Shown: positions 27,157 through 35,457 of the stretch, one piece after another
Layout: each line of letters begins with the position of its first letter
Numbering within the stretch: the stretch's first letter is position 1
DNA from: Solirubrobacteraceae bacterium
GTDB taxonomy: Bacteria; Actinomycetota; Thermoleophilia; Solirubrobacterales; Solirubrobacteraceae
Assembly: GCA_024711025.1 (NCBI GenBank)
Contig: JANJTP010000058.1
Span: forward strand, 1-47,141
Reading direction: 5' to 3'
Length of the DNA: 47,141 nucleotides
The notes under the pieces: generated by a model
What the model saw: only the letters and a program-made list of their open reading frames with translations
What the model was told of the DNA's origin: nothing
Databases searched by the model: none
Made by a program: the position numbers and the translations under genes

Positions 27157-28728
27157 TCAGACGGGTGTCACGCCGCCGCGCTTCCACGGCCGCTCCACGC
27201 GCTTGCCGTCGGCCATCTCGAGCGCCCGACAGATCACGGGACGCGTCTCGCGCGGGTCGATCACGTCGTCGATCATCCCGTTGCGCGCGGCTATGTAGAC
27301 GTCGATGACCCCCTGGTAGGCGGCGATCAGCTCTGCCTTCTTGGCAACGGGATCGTCGGCCTCCTCGACCTGGCGGCGCATGACGATCTCGACCGCGCCC
27401 TCGGCGCCCATGACGCTGATCTCGGCGCTCGGCCAGGCGACGATCAGGTCCGGCTCGTAGGCGCGGCCGTTCATCACGTAGTAGCCGGCGCCGTACGCCT
27501 TGCGCAGCACGATCGTGATCTTGGGAACGGTCGCGCTCGCGACCGCGTAGAGCATCTTCGCGCCGTGGCGGATGATGCCCTGAGCCTCGACCTTCGTACC
27601 GACCATGAAGCCCGGCACGTCGACGAGGAAGACCAGCGGCAGGCCGAACGCGTTGCAGAGGTTGACGAACCGCGCGGCCTTGTCGGCCGAGTCGTTGTCG
27701 AGGATCCCGCCGAGCTGGCGCGGCTGGTTGGCGACGATGCCCACAGGGCGCCCGTCGAAGCGAGCCAGGCAGGTGATGATCGTCTTGGCCCACTGCGCCT
27801 TCATGTCGAACAGCTCGCCGTCGTCGACGATCCTGCGGATTACGTCGTACATGTCGTAGGGCTTGCGGTTCGACTCCGGCAGGACGTCGAGCAGCTCCTC
27901 GTCCATCCGCGAGACCGGATCGAACGTCGCTCGGCGCGGCGGCGGCTCCCCGTTGTGGGAGGGCAGGTAGGAGAGGTACTCGCGAATCCGCTGCAGGCAC
28001 TCCTCGTCGGATGCGACCTCCAGATCGCCGACCCCGCTGTGTCGGCAGTGCACGCGCGAGCCGCCGAGCTCCTCCTGGGTCACGTCCTCGCCTACCGCGG
28101 CGCGGACGAGATGGGGCCCGGCGAGCGCCATCGAGCCGCGCCCCTTGACCATCGGGACGAAGTCAGCCAGGCCGGGGATGTAGGCGGTGCCGGCCGCGCA
28201 CGGGCCCATCAGCGCCGCGACCTGCGGCACGACGCCGCTCATCACGACCTCCTCGCGGAAGAGGTGCCCGGACCCGGCGAACAGCGATCCGACCGCCTCC
28301 TGGATCCTCGCCCCCGCGGAGTCCAGCAGCCAGACGAACGGGATGCGCTTGGTCAGCGCGAGGTCACGCAGCCGCGCGACCTTGATCTCGCCGGTCGTGC
28401 CCATCGACCCGGCCATCACGGTGAAGTCGTACGCGCAGACGGCGACGAGCCGCCCGTCGACCTTGCCGTAGCCGGTGATGACGCCGTCGGCGGGCGCCTC
28501 GCGCCCTTCGAGGCCGCGCACCGAGTGGTGGATGCCGGCGTGGATGCCCAGCTCGGTGAACGTCCCCGCGTCGATCAGCAGGCCGATGCGCTCGCGGGCG
28601 GTCAGCTTGCCCTGCTCGTGCTGGCGCGCGATCCGCTCCGCGCCGCCGCCGAGGCGCGCCTGGGCGCGGCGCGCGTGGAGGTCCTCGACGAGCGGGCGCA
28701 GGATGCTCCGCTCCGCCTCGCCGCTCAT
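27157..28728 (-). CDS. Acyl-CoA carboxylase carboxyltransferase (beta) subunit
   Basis: Transfers CO2 from carboxybiotin to an acyl-CoA such as propionyl- or acetyl-CoA. The 523 residues give the two crotonase-fold halves of the PCC/ACC beta family: GKLTARERIGLL, the oxyanion-hole regions MAGSMGTTGE and MGPCAAGTAYIPG, then VDVPGFMVGTKVEAQGIIRHG and RKAYGAGYYVMNGR. The alpha (biotin carboxylase) subunit is not in the window; an isolated biotin carrier protein lies at 37718-37930. The residue controlling substrate size cannot be assigned by eye. It is downstream of a crotonase gene on the same strand. Confidence 0.95.
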   Translation of the reverse strand: MSGEAERSILRPLVEDLHARRAQARLGGGAERIARQHEQGKLTARERIGLLIDAGTFTELGIHAGIHHSVRGLEGREAPADGVITGYGKVDGRLVAVCAYDFTVMAGSMGTTGEIKVARLRDLALTKRIPFVWLLDSAGARIQEAVGSLFAGSGHLFREEVVMSGVVPQVAALMGPCAAGTAYIPGLADFVPMVKGRGSMALAGPHLVRAAVGEDVTQEELGGSRVHCRHSGVGDLEVASDEECLQRIREYLSYLPSHNGEPPPRRATFDPVSRMDEELLDVLPESNRKPYDMYDVIRRIVDDGELFDMKAQWAKTIITCLARFDGRPVGIVANQPRQLGGILDNDSADKAARFVNLCNAFGLPLVFLVDVPGFMVGTKVEAQGIIRHGAKMLYAVASATVPKITIVLRKAYGAGYYVMNGRAYEPDLIVAWPSAEISVMGAEGAVEIVMRRQVEEADDPVAKKAELIAAYQGVIDVYIAARNGMIDDVIDPRETRPVICRALEMADGKRVERPWKRGGVTPV

Positions 28729-28831
28729 CGGCGCCCGCCCGCGAGCACCGCGCGGGCTCCACGCCCGGCGTCGCTCTCCTCGGCGAAGGCCGCGGCCGTC
28801 CCGGCCGCGCCGGCCACCGCCGTCGCCCGCC

Positions 28832-29617
28832 TCAGCGCCCGGCCCATCGCGGCTCGCGCTTCTCGAAGAACGCCCTGACCCCCTCCTGGATGTCCTCGGT
28901 CGAGAGGGCGAGCGCCAGGTTCGCCCGCAGCAGCTCCAGCGCCTCCATGAGCGGCAGGTCCTGCTGGCGCCACATCGCGTCCTTGCCGAGACGCATCAGC
29001 AGCGGTGACTTGCTCGCCAGCCTCTCCGCCCAGTCGCCGACGGCGGCGTCGAGCTCGTCGTCGGCGACGACGCGATTGACGATCCCGATCCGCTCGGCCT
29101 CGTGCGCATCGATCCGCTCGCCGAGCAGCAGCATCTCGCTCGCCTTCTTGCGCGGCACGTTGCGGTAGATCAGCGCCATGATCATGAAGGGGAAGACGCC
29201 GACGTCGATCTCGGGCGTGCCGAACGTCGCCGACTCCCCGGCGATCACCAGGTCGCAGGCCAGCGCGACGCCGAGCGCGCCGGCGAGCACGTGCCCGCCC
29301 GCCGCGCACAGCGACGGCTTGCCGAGCGTGCCGATCAGCTCGAACAGCTTCGGGAATCGGGCGACCGCCGCGTGCTTGTGGACGATCGGCACGTCGGCGG
29401 CGAACCCGGCCAGGTCGCCGCCGGCGCTGAAGACCCGCTCGTGCGTGCTCGCGAGCACGACCGCGCGCACCGCGGCGTCGTCGCGAGCGCGCTCGAAGGC
29501 GGCGATCAACGCGTCGAGCATCTCGTCGGAGAGCGCGTTGCGGGTCTGCGGCTGATCGAGGCTGATCGTCGCCACGGCGCCTGAGACGTCGTAGCGGACC
29601 GGGGCGCCGTCGGGCAT
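28832..29617 (-). CDS. Enoyl-CoA hydratase/isomerase family protein
   Basis: 261 residues with a crotonase fold. The CoA-binding and first oxyanion-hole segment is FSAGGDLAGF, the second AGGHVLAGALGVALACD. Of the two acid residues in rat crotonase, Glu144 aligns with Gly116 while Glu164 is kept as Glu136 in GTPEIDVG. With one acid it may be an isomerase or another crotonase activity rather than a standard hydratase. It ends EGVRAFFEKREPRW, the common tail. The ATG at 29617 fits the family N-terminus. The carboxylase gene follows after about 100 bases. Confidence 0.9.
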   Translation of the reverse strand: MPDGAPVRYDVSGAVATISLDQPQTRNALSDEMLDALIAAFERARDDAAVRAVVLASTHERVFSAGGDLAGFAADVPIVHKHAAVARFPKLFELIGTLGKPSLCAAGGHVLAGALGVALACDLVIAGESATFGTPEIDVGVFPFMIMALIYRNVPRKKASEMLLLGERIDAHEAERIGIVNRVVADDELDAAVGDWAERLASKSPLLMRLGKDAMWRQQDLPLMEALELLRANLALALSTEDIQEGVRAFFEKREPRWAGR

Positions 29618-29744
29618 CGCGCCTACCCTACCGCGCCCGGGACCGCGGGGAGTGGGAAGCGCCACTGTTCACTTCTGGGTCGCACTTCGCTACGGTCCGC
29701 AGGCGAGCCGGGACACCCGGCCCTATCAGCGGAAGGGCATGCGC

Positions 29745-30935
29745 ATGGCCACCAGCCGGTCCGAGATCGTCAAGCCCGACTTTGCGGCAGGTCGCCGGCA
29801 CTTCATCTTCGGCGACGAGCACGATCAGCTGCGCGAGTCGATCCGCGCGTTCGCCCTCAAGGAGCTGGCGCCGCACGCCGACGAGTGGGAGCGAACCACG
29901 TTCCCCGACTCGGTGTTCCACCGGATGGGCGAGCTCGGCTTCCTGGGGCTCGACAAGCCCGAGCGCTACGGCGGCCAAGGCGGCGACTACTACACCTCGC
30001 TCGTGCTGGCCGAGGAGCTGGTGCACGGCGACTCCGGCGGGCTTGCGATGGGCGTCGCCGTTCACACCGACATGGCGATGCCGCCGATACTCGCGTTCGG
30101 CAGCGAAGAGCAGAAGCGGGAGTGGGTCGTGCCCGCGATCGCCGGGCAGCGGATCCTGTGCCTGGGGATCACCGAGCCCGACGCCGGCTCGGACGTCGCC
30201 GGGATCAAGACCCGCGCGGTGCGCGACGGCGACGAGTACGTCATCAACGGCTCCAAGACCTACATCACGAACGGGCACCGCGCCGACGCGATCGTGCTCG
30301 TGACCAAGACCGACCCGGACGCCGGCTACGACGGCTTCACGCTCTTCCTCGTGCCCATGGACTCACCGGGCGTGACCCGCGAGAAGCGGCTCGAAAAGCT
30401 CGGCATGCACGCCTCGGACACCGCGCTGCTGGCCTTCCAGGACGTGCGGGTCCCGGAGACGGCGGTCCTCGGCGAGGTCGGCAAGGGCTTCTACCACATC
30501 ATGTGGGAGCTCCAGGGCGAGCGTCTGATCGGCGCCGCCGGCTGCGTCGCCGGGGCACAGAAGTGCTTCGACCGCACGCTCCGCTACGCGCTCGAACGCA
30601 AGGCATTCGGCCGCGAGATCGGCCGCTTCCAGGTGATCCGCCACAAGTTCGCCGAGATGGCGACGAAGATCGAGACCGCCCGTCAGCTCGTCTACACGAC
30701 GGCCTGGCGCCACCAGAACGGCGAGTACCCCGTGCGGGAGATCTCGATGGCCAAGCTCCACGCGGCACGCATCGCCGTCGAGGTCGCCGACGAGTGCATC
30801 CAGATCCACGGCGGCGCCGGCTACATGCGCGAGTACGGCGTCGAGCGCGTCTGGCGCGACATGCGCCTGAACCGGATCGGGGCCGGCACCGACGAGATCA
30901 TGCTCGACGTCATCGGGCGCTCGTACGGGCTCTGA
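29745..30935 (+). CDS. Acyl-CoA dehydrogenase, LCAD-like
   Basis: Flavoenzyme making the 2,3-double bond of acyl-CoAs in beta-oxidation. GGAAGGG at 29731-29737 supports the ATG at 29745 (396 residues). FAD/substrate motifs are ITEPDAGSD and YITNG. The catalytic base is probably the Glu of WELQGERL, the position used by long-chain and isovaleryl dehydrogenases, because the usual YEGT site here reads GAGT. The QIHGGAGYMREYGVERVWRD segment is typical. It is divergent from the crotonase-carboxylase pair, sharing a 127-base promoter region. Confidence 0.94.
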   Translation: MATSRSEIVKPDFAAGRRHFIFGDEHDQLRESIRAFALKELAPHADEWERTTFPDSVFHRMGELGFLGLDKPERYGGQGGDYYTSLVLAEELVHGDSGGLAMGVAVHTDMAMPPILAFGSEEQKREWVVPAIAGQRILCLGITEPDAGSDVAGIKTRAVRDGDEYVINGSKTYITNGHRADAIVLVTKTDPDAGYDGFTLFLVPMDSPGVTREKRLEKLGMHASDTALLAFQDVRVPETAVLGEVGKGFYHIMWELQGERLIGAAGCVAGAQKCFDRTLRYALERKAFGREIGRFQVIRHKFAEMATKIETARQLVYTTAWRHQNGEYPVREISMAKLHAARIAVEVADECIQIHGGAGYMREYGVERVWRDMRLNRIGAGTDEIMLDVIGRSYGL

Positions 30936-30983
30936 CGGGCGGCGCCCTGCGGGCCGGCGGCGCGGCGGCGCGCGGCGGAGCGA

Positions 30984-31949
30984 CTATCGCCGGGCGCCGT
31001 TGCCCGACGACGCGCCGGCCGCGGCCGAGGCCGAGGCCGCGTCGGCGCAGCCGGCGGCGCGGGCCCGCAGCCGCTCGACGACCGCCTCGACCGCCGGGGA
31101 CGGGGTGCCGCGCGCCGGCAGCACGAGGATGTAGGCACGCCGGAAGCGCAGCCCCTCGACGGCGACGATCTCGAAGTCGCGGCGATCCTCGAGCAGCCAC
31201 CGCGAGAGCATCAGCGGGGCCCCCCGCTCCAGCGCCTCCCGACGCGCGGCGTGCGGGGTCGAGAGCTCGGCGAGCGGTGGCGCCGAATCGAGATGGCGCG
31301 CGGCCAGCAGCGCGTCGACGGTCGCCCGGGCCGCGGAGCGCGGATCGCGCAGCACCATCGGGGTCGCCAGGAACTCGCGCAGGTCGACCGAGCCGACTCG
31401 CGCCCACGGGTGGCGCAGCGGAACGGCGACGACGACCTCGTCCTCGCACAGCGTCTCCTGGCGGGTTCCCGGGTAGGGCGCGGAGTCGGGGTCGCCGGCG
31501 GCGACCCCGACATCGGCCTTGCCGACCGCCACGCGCATCCGCACGCGCTCGGAGTTCAAGACGACCAGCTCGACCGAGAGCTGCTCGCCCGAGACGCCTG
31601 ATAGCGCCGCGCCCACGAGCGCCTCGGCCGCGCTGTGGCTCGCCGCGACCCTGACGGGCTGGGTGGCGCGGGCCAGCTCGGCGACCGTCTGCTCGACGAT
31701 CGCGGCATGCTCCAGCAGCGGACGGGCCTCCTCGTAGAGCCGCCTGCCGGCCGCGGTCAGGGCGACGCCGCGCGGCGTGCGATCCAGCAGCGGCGTGCCG
31801 GCAAGCGCCTCGAGGCCCGCGATCCGCCTCGACACCGCCGGCTGGCTGAGCCGCAGCCGCTGCGCGGCACGCCCCAGGCTGCCGAGATCGGCCGCGGCGC
31901 ACAAGACGCGAAGCTCGGCGATCTCCGGTGTCCGTAGGGCGCCGGGCAC
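30984..31949 (-). CDS. LysR family transcriptional regulator
   Basis: 321 residues from the GTG at 31949, which puts the helix-turn-helix (LGSLGRAAQRLRLSQPAVSR) at the usual distance; the frame extends to 31991. The effector domain (about 85-285) has the RVAASHSAAEALVGAAL strand-helix, and a DEVVVAVPLRHPW segment is typical. The last 30 residues are Ala-rich. It faces the NirK-like copper protein gene across about 160 bases, the common LysR-target layout, so that gene is its probable target; no clear T-N11-A box was identified. Confidence 0.9.
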   Translation of the reverse strand: MPGALRTPEIAELRVLCAAADLGSLGRAAQRLRLSQPAVSRRIAGLEALAGTPLLDRTPRGVALTAAGRRLYEEARPLLEHAAIVEQTVAELARATQPVRVAASHSAAEALVGAALSGVSGEQLSVELVVLNSERVRMRVAVGKADVGVAAGDPDSAPYPGTRQETLCEDEVVVAVPLRHPWARVGSVDLREFLATPMVLRDPRSAARATVDALLAARHLDSAPPLAELSTPHAARREALERGAPLMLSRWLLEDRRDFEIVAVEGLRFRRAYILVLPARGTPSPAVEAVVERLRARAAGCADAASASAAAGASSGNGARR

Positions 31950-32112
31950 CCGCCCATTGTGCCCATGTCTGCCCGGATCGCGCCTGCTCATGCGTCGCCC
32001 GCATGGGACACCTGAGGATCCGGCATGGCTTTCGCCTGCGTCGAGGCCGAATCACGACGGGCCTCACATAGCGTCACGAGTCACTTGCGAGCGTGAAACC
32101 GGAGGATCCGAA

Positions 32113-33270
32113 ATGGCCACCAACGAGAGCAATCCACCCCAACCCCTGATGCGCCGCCGCGGCGGCCGCGCTAACACTGCACGCCCACCCGACGGACGTG
32201 CCACGACGCTTTACGACATGGCGATCGTGGCCGGTATCGTCGCGATCGTCACGGGCATCGTCCTGGCGACGCTGTTCGTCGCCCGTGGCGGCCTCGACGC
32301 CAACGCGGCGCAGACCGGCGGGCCCGCAGCGGGCCAGCTCGCGCAGGCGCCGACCGCCGACGAGGGACGCGGCATCCCCCACGAGCCCTTCAAGGCCGTC
32401 GACCCGCACCTGCCGGCCGTGCCCGACGGGGCGGTCAAGCACTTCGAGGTGGACGTCTACGAGCACGTGACGAAGGTCTCCGACGACCTCGCGCCGCTGC
32501 AGGTCTGGAGCTACTCGGTCAACGGCGTCGAGCACCGCGGCACCGGCGCGAGCGCGCCGCTCGTCGTCAACCTGGGCGACGACGTGCGCATCGACCTGCT
32601 CAACGGCTCGACGTCGAAGATGCACGTCGCCTTCCCCCACAGCATCGACTTCCACTCGGCCGAGGTCGCCCCCAACAAGGCCTTCGTGACGATCTCCCCG
32701 GGGGAGAAGCACACGCTGCGCTTCAAGGCCAAGCACCCGGGCGTCTTCATGTACCACTGCGCCACCGAGCCGGTCCTGCTGCACACAGGCGCCGGGATGG
32801 TCGGCGTGATGATCGTCAAGCCGCGCAACCTGGCCCCCGTCGACCACGAGCTGTGGATCACCCAGCAGGAGTTCTACTTCGGGCCCGAGCCCGGGGGCAT
32901 GCCCGACCAGTTCAAGATGGAGGCCAAGGAGCCGGACGTGATCGCGTTCAACGGGTACGCCCGCCAGTACGCCAAGGCGCCGATCACTGTCGGCCGCGGC
33001 GAGCGTGTGCGGATGTACGTGCTCAACGCCGGTCCGAGCATCTGGAGCGCCTTCCACGTGATCGGCACCGTCTTCGACAAGACCGTGATCGAGGGCGTGG
33101 TCGGACATCACGCGCAGACCATCAACCTCGCCCCGTCCCAGGGCGGCTGGGTCGAGTTCACGCTCGACCAGGAAGGCAGCTACCCGTTCGTGACGCACGC
33201 ATTCGCCGACATGGTCAAGGGCGCCGCCGGGGTGCTTCGCACCGAGCACGCGGGCGGCCCCGGCGAGTAG
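32113..33270 (+). CDS. Membrane-anchored copper nitrite reductase-like (NirK-type) two-domain cupredoxin
   Basis: 385 residues with a GGAGG at 32101-32105. A single membrane helix (35-57) follows a basic N-terminus, so the enzyme faces outside while tethered. Type 1 copper ligands: His176, Cys216, His224, Met229. Type 2 ligands: His181, His215, His362. The catalytic pair of NirK, Asp and His, align with Asp179 (HSIDFH) and His315 (AFHVIG). The Cys-His loop is one residue shorter than in classic NirK. It therefore has everything for nitrite reduction to NO, though related two-domain oxidases share the fold. No NO reductase is nearby. A strong hairpin follows. Confidence 0.88.
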   Translation: MATNESNPPQPLMRRRGGRANTARPPDGRATTLYDMAIVAGIVAIVTGIVLATLFVARGGLDANAAQTGGPAAGQLAQAPTADEGRGIPHEPFKAVDPHLPAVPDGAVKHFEVDVYEHVTKVSDDLAPLQVWSYSVNGVEHRGTGASAPLVVNLGDDVRIDLLNGSTSKMHVAFPHSIDFHSAEVAPNKAFVTISPGEKHTLRFKAKHPGVFMYHCATEPVLLHTGAGMVGVMIVKPRNLAPVDHELWITQQEFYFGPEPGGMPDQFKMEAKEPDVIAFNGYARQYAKAPITVGRGERVRMYVLNAGPSIWSAFHVIGTVFDKTVIEGVVGHHAQTINLAPSQGGWVEFTLDQEGSYPFVTHAFADMVKGAAGVLRTEHAGGPGE

Positions 33271-33305
33271 GGCCGACGAAGCGAGCGGGCTGAGCGCCGA
33301 TCGCA

Positions 33306-33338
33306 CGAGGGGCCGCGGCACGCCGCCGCGGCCCCTCG
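33306..33338 (+). terminator. Perfect 13-bp hairpin downstream of the NirK-like gene
   Basis: Left arm cgaggggccgcgg (33306-33318), seven-base loop, right arm ccgcggcccctcg. It starts 36 bases after the stop. It is the strongest hairpin I saw in the window and separates this gene from the next transcription unit; there is no U-tract. Confidence 0.7.
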
Positions 33339-33390
33339 CGTCGTAGCATCACGCCTGGTCGGAGGGCAAGCTACGCCTGGAGGGGCGCGG

Positions 33391-34218
33391 ATGGGAGTTC
33401 TCGACGGCAAGGTGGCGATCGTCACGGGCTCGGCGCGCGGCATCGGCCGGGCGACCGCCGAGATCCTCGCCGAGCACGGCGCCAGGATCCTCGTCAGCGA
33501 CCTCGACGGCGACCTCGCCCGCGAGGCGGCCGCGGAGATCGGCGGCGAGACGACGGTGCACGCCGGCGATCTGACGAAGCCGGGCGCGCCGGCGGATCTG
33601 GTCGGCGCCGCGATCGACGCGTGGGGGCGGATCGACATCATCGTCAACAACGCCGGCTACACGCTCGACGCGCCGATCCACAAGCTGAGCGACGACTGGT
33701 TCCAGCGGATGCTCGACATCCACGTGATCGCGCCGTTTCGGATCGTCCGCGAGGCCGCGCCCCACCTGCGGGAGCCGGCGAAGGCGGAGCGCGCGGAGGG
33801 CCGGGAGGTGTTCCGCAAGATCGTCAACGTGTCGTCGATCTCGGGCACGATGGGCAATGCCGGCCAGGCGAACTACGCCGCCGGCAAGGCCGCCGTCGTC
33901 GGGATGACGAAGACGCTCGCCAAGGAATGGGGCCAGTTCAAGGTCAACTGCAACGCCGTCGCCTTCGGGTATGTCGACACTCGGCTGACGGCCTCCAAGG
34001 ACGAGGCGAACACGATGGAGATCGACGGCGAGCGAGTTCGGCTGGGCATCCCGGACGAGCTGCGCGCGATCGTGCCGGCGCTGATCCCGCTGGGGCGCCC
34101 GGCGATTCCCCGCGAGGCGGCCGGCGGGGTCTTCTTCCTGTGCTCGCCGTGGAGCGACTACGTACACGGCCAGGTCCTCAACGTGACGGGCGGCCAGCTC
34201 GGCGGGATGACGTCATGA
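33391..34218 (+). CDS. Short-chain dehydrogenase/reductase (SDR)
   Basis: 275 residues, classical SDR: TGSARGIGRA cofactor loop near 13, NNAG near 87, catalytic Ser in NVSSISG and YAAGK (Tyr-x3-Lys) near 170. The Asp after the second strand (SDLDGDL) favours NAD(H). An insert after position 125 (EPAKAERAEGREVF) is slightly longer than in FabG. GGAGGGG before the ATG supports the start. It is coupled to the following acetyltransferase by ATGA. The substrate is unknown; fatty-acid or steroid-type ketones are possible given the neighbouring genes. Confidence 0.92.
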   Translation: MGVLDGKVAIVTGSARGIGRATAEILAEHGARILVSDLDGDLAREAAAEIGGETTVHAGDLTKPGAPADLVGAAIDAWGRIDIIVNNAGYTLDAPIHKLSDDWFQRMLDIHVIAPFRIVREAAPHLREPAKAERAEGREVFRKIVNVSSISGTMGNAGQANYAAGKAAVVGMTKTLAKEWGQFKVNCNAVAFGYVDTRLTASKDEANTMEIDGERVRLGIPDELRAIVPALIPLGRPAIPREAAGGVFFLCSPWSDYVHGQVLNVTGGQLGGMTS

Positions 34219-34679
34219 CCACGAGCGCAGGCCACGAGATCCGGATCGTGCGCGAGGAGGACCTCGACGACCTCTTGGGGCTGATGCGGGCGTACTGCGA
34301 CTTCTACGAGGTCGCGCCCGCCGACGAGGAGCTGCTGGCGCTGTCGCGAGCGCTGATCGCCGACCCGGAGCGCGATGGCATGCAGCTGATCGCGCGGGCC
34401 GCCGACGGCCGCGCCGTCGGCTTCGCGACGATCTACTGGAGCTGGCAGACGCTCGCCGCCCGGCGGATCGGCGTCATGAACGACCTGTTCGTCGATCCGG
34501 CGGCGCGCGGCAGCGGCCTCGCCGAGGCGCTGATCGACGCCTGCGCGGAGCGCACCCGCGAGCACGGCGGCGGGGCGCTCACCTGGGAGACGGCCCTGGA
34601 CAACCACCGCGCCCAGCGCGTCTACGACCGCGTCGGCGCGCAACAGAGCCGCTGGCTCAGCTACACGCTGTCGCCCTGA
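34215..34679 (+). CDS. GNAT family N-acetyltransferase
   Basis: 154 residues with the GNAT fold: an N-terminal IRIVREEDLDDL, the central strand GFATIYWSW, the acetyl-CoA loop VMNDLFVDPAARGSGLAEALI (R-x-x-G-x-G/A variant), and a final ALDNHRAQRVYDRVGA helix. The substrate cannot be predicted. It overlaps the SDR stop by four bases. Confidence 0.88.
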   Translation: MTTSAGHEIRIVREEDLDDLLGLMRAYCDFYEVAPADEELLALSRALIADPERDGMQLIARAADGRAVGFATIYWSWQTLAARRIGVMNDLFVDPAARGSGLAEALIDACAERTREHGGGALTWETALDNHRAQRVYDRVGAQQSRWLSYTLSP

Positions 34680-34694
34680 TCAGGCGCCCCGAGC

Positions 34695-35450
34695 TCACCG
34701 ACCGAGCTGCGCGTAGAGCGCCTTGATCTCGTCGAAGATCTGCTCGGCGGCCGCGCGCGACTGAGCGTGCGTCGGCTCGGCGACGCGCTCGAAGCGCAGC
34801 GGCTCGCCGTAGAGCACCGAGATCCGTGGGAACTGCAGTCGCTTCCAGTTGCGCACCCGTTGCGAGCCGTGGATCGCCACCGGCATCACCGTCGCGCCGC
34901 TCTGCAGCGCCACCCTGCCGATCCCCGTCTTGGGCCGTGCGGCGAGTTTCCCAGTGCGCGAGCGGCCGCCCTCGCAGTAAAGGCAGATCGCCCCGCCGCG
35001 CTCGAGGATCGAGCCCGCGACCGCGAACGACTGGTCGTCGCCGTGGCCGCGGCGCACCGGGAAGACGCCGCCGTGCTTCATGATCCAGGCGAAGATCCCC
35101 TTGTAGAGCTGGGACTTGGCCATGAACTGGATCTTGCGCCGCGTCGCGCCGCCGAGGAAGAAGTGGTCGATGTTCGAGAAGTGGTTGGGCGCGAAGATCA
35201 CGGGCCCGCTCCCGGGGATCCGCTCCGCGCCGCTCGTCCGGGGCCTGAACAGGGCCCAGGTGAAGAGGCACGCCGGCACCCGCACGGCGTCGTAGACCCA
35301 GTCCGGCCTGTGCGTCATCGGCCAGTCGTAGTAGCGCTGCAGAGCCTGCGGCGGTCGCGGATCGACGTAGACCTGCTCGCGGATCCGCACGAGGGGCTCG
35401 CCTCCGCCCGGCTCGGCCCCCGCACCCTGCTGCTCGCTCGTCACGCCCAC
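34695..35450 (-). CDS. 1-acylglycerol-3-phosphate acyltransferase (PlsC family)
   Basis: Acylates lysophosphatidate in phospholipid synthesis. In 251 residues, the acyltransferase motif I is NHFSNIDHF (His-x4-Asp), motif III CEGGRSRTGK (the Glu-Gly-x-Arg type) and motif IV VMPVAIHGS. There is one hydrophobic stretch near 60-70. Two in-frame GTG codons (35450, 35444) are possible starts. It lies just downstream of glpK, whose product supplies glycerol-3-phosphate, in a GT2-glpK-plsC run. Confidence 0.92.
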   Translation of the reverse strand: MGVTSEQQGAGAEPGGGEPLVRIREQVYVDPRPPQALQRYYDWPMTHRPDWVYDAVRVPACLFTWALFRPRTSGAERIPGSGPVIFAPNHFSNIDHFFLGGATRRKIQFMAKSQLYKGIFAWIMKHGGVFPVRRGHGDDQSFAVAGSILERGGAICLYCEGGRSRTGKLAARPKTGIGRVALQSGATVMPVAIHGSQRVRNWKRLQFPRISVLYGEPLRFERVAEPTHAQSRAAAEQIFDEIKALYAQLGR

Positions 35451-35457
35451 AAGCCTC

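Noticed and set aside
28725-28847. 40-codon minus-strand frame whose stop overlaps the carboxylase start (ATGA)
   Set aside because: It could be an epsilon-type carboxylase peptide, but it overlaps the crotonase end, is low-complexity Ala/Arg/Gly and matches nothing I know.
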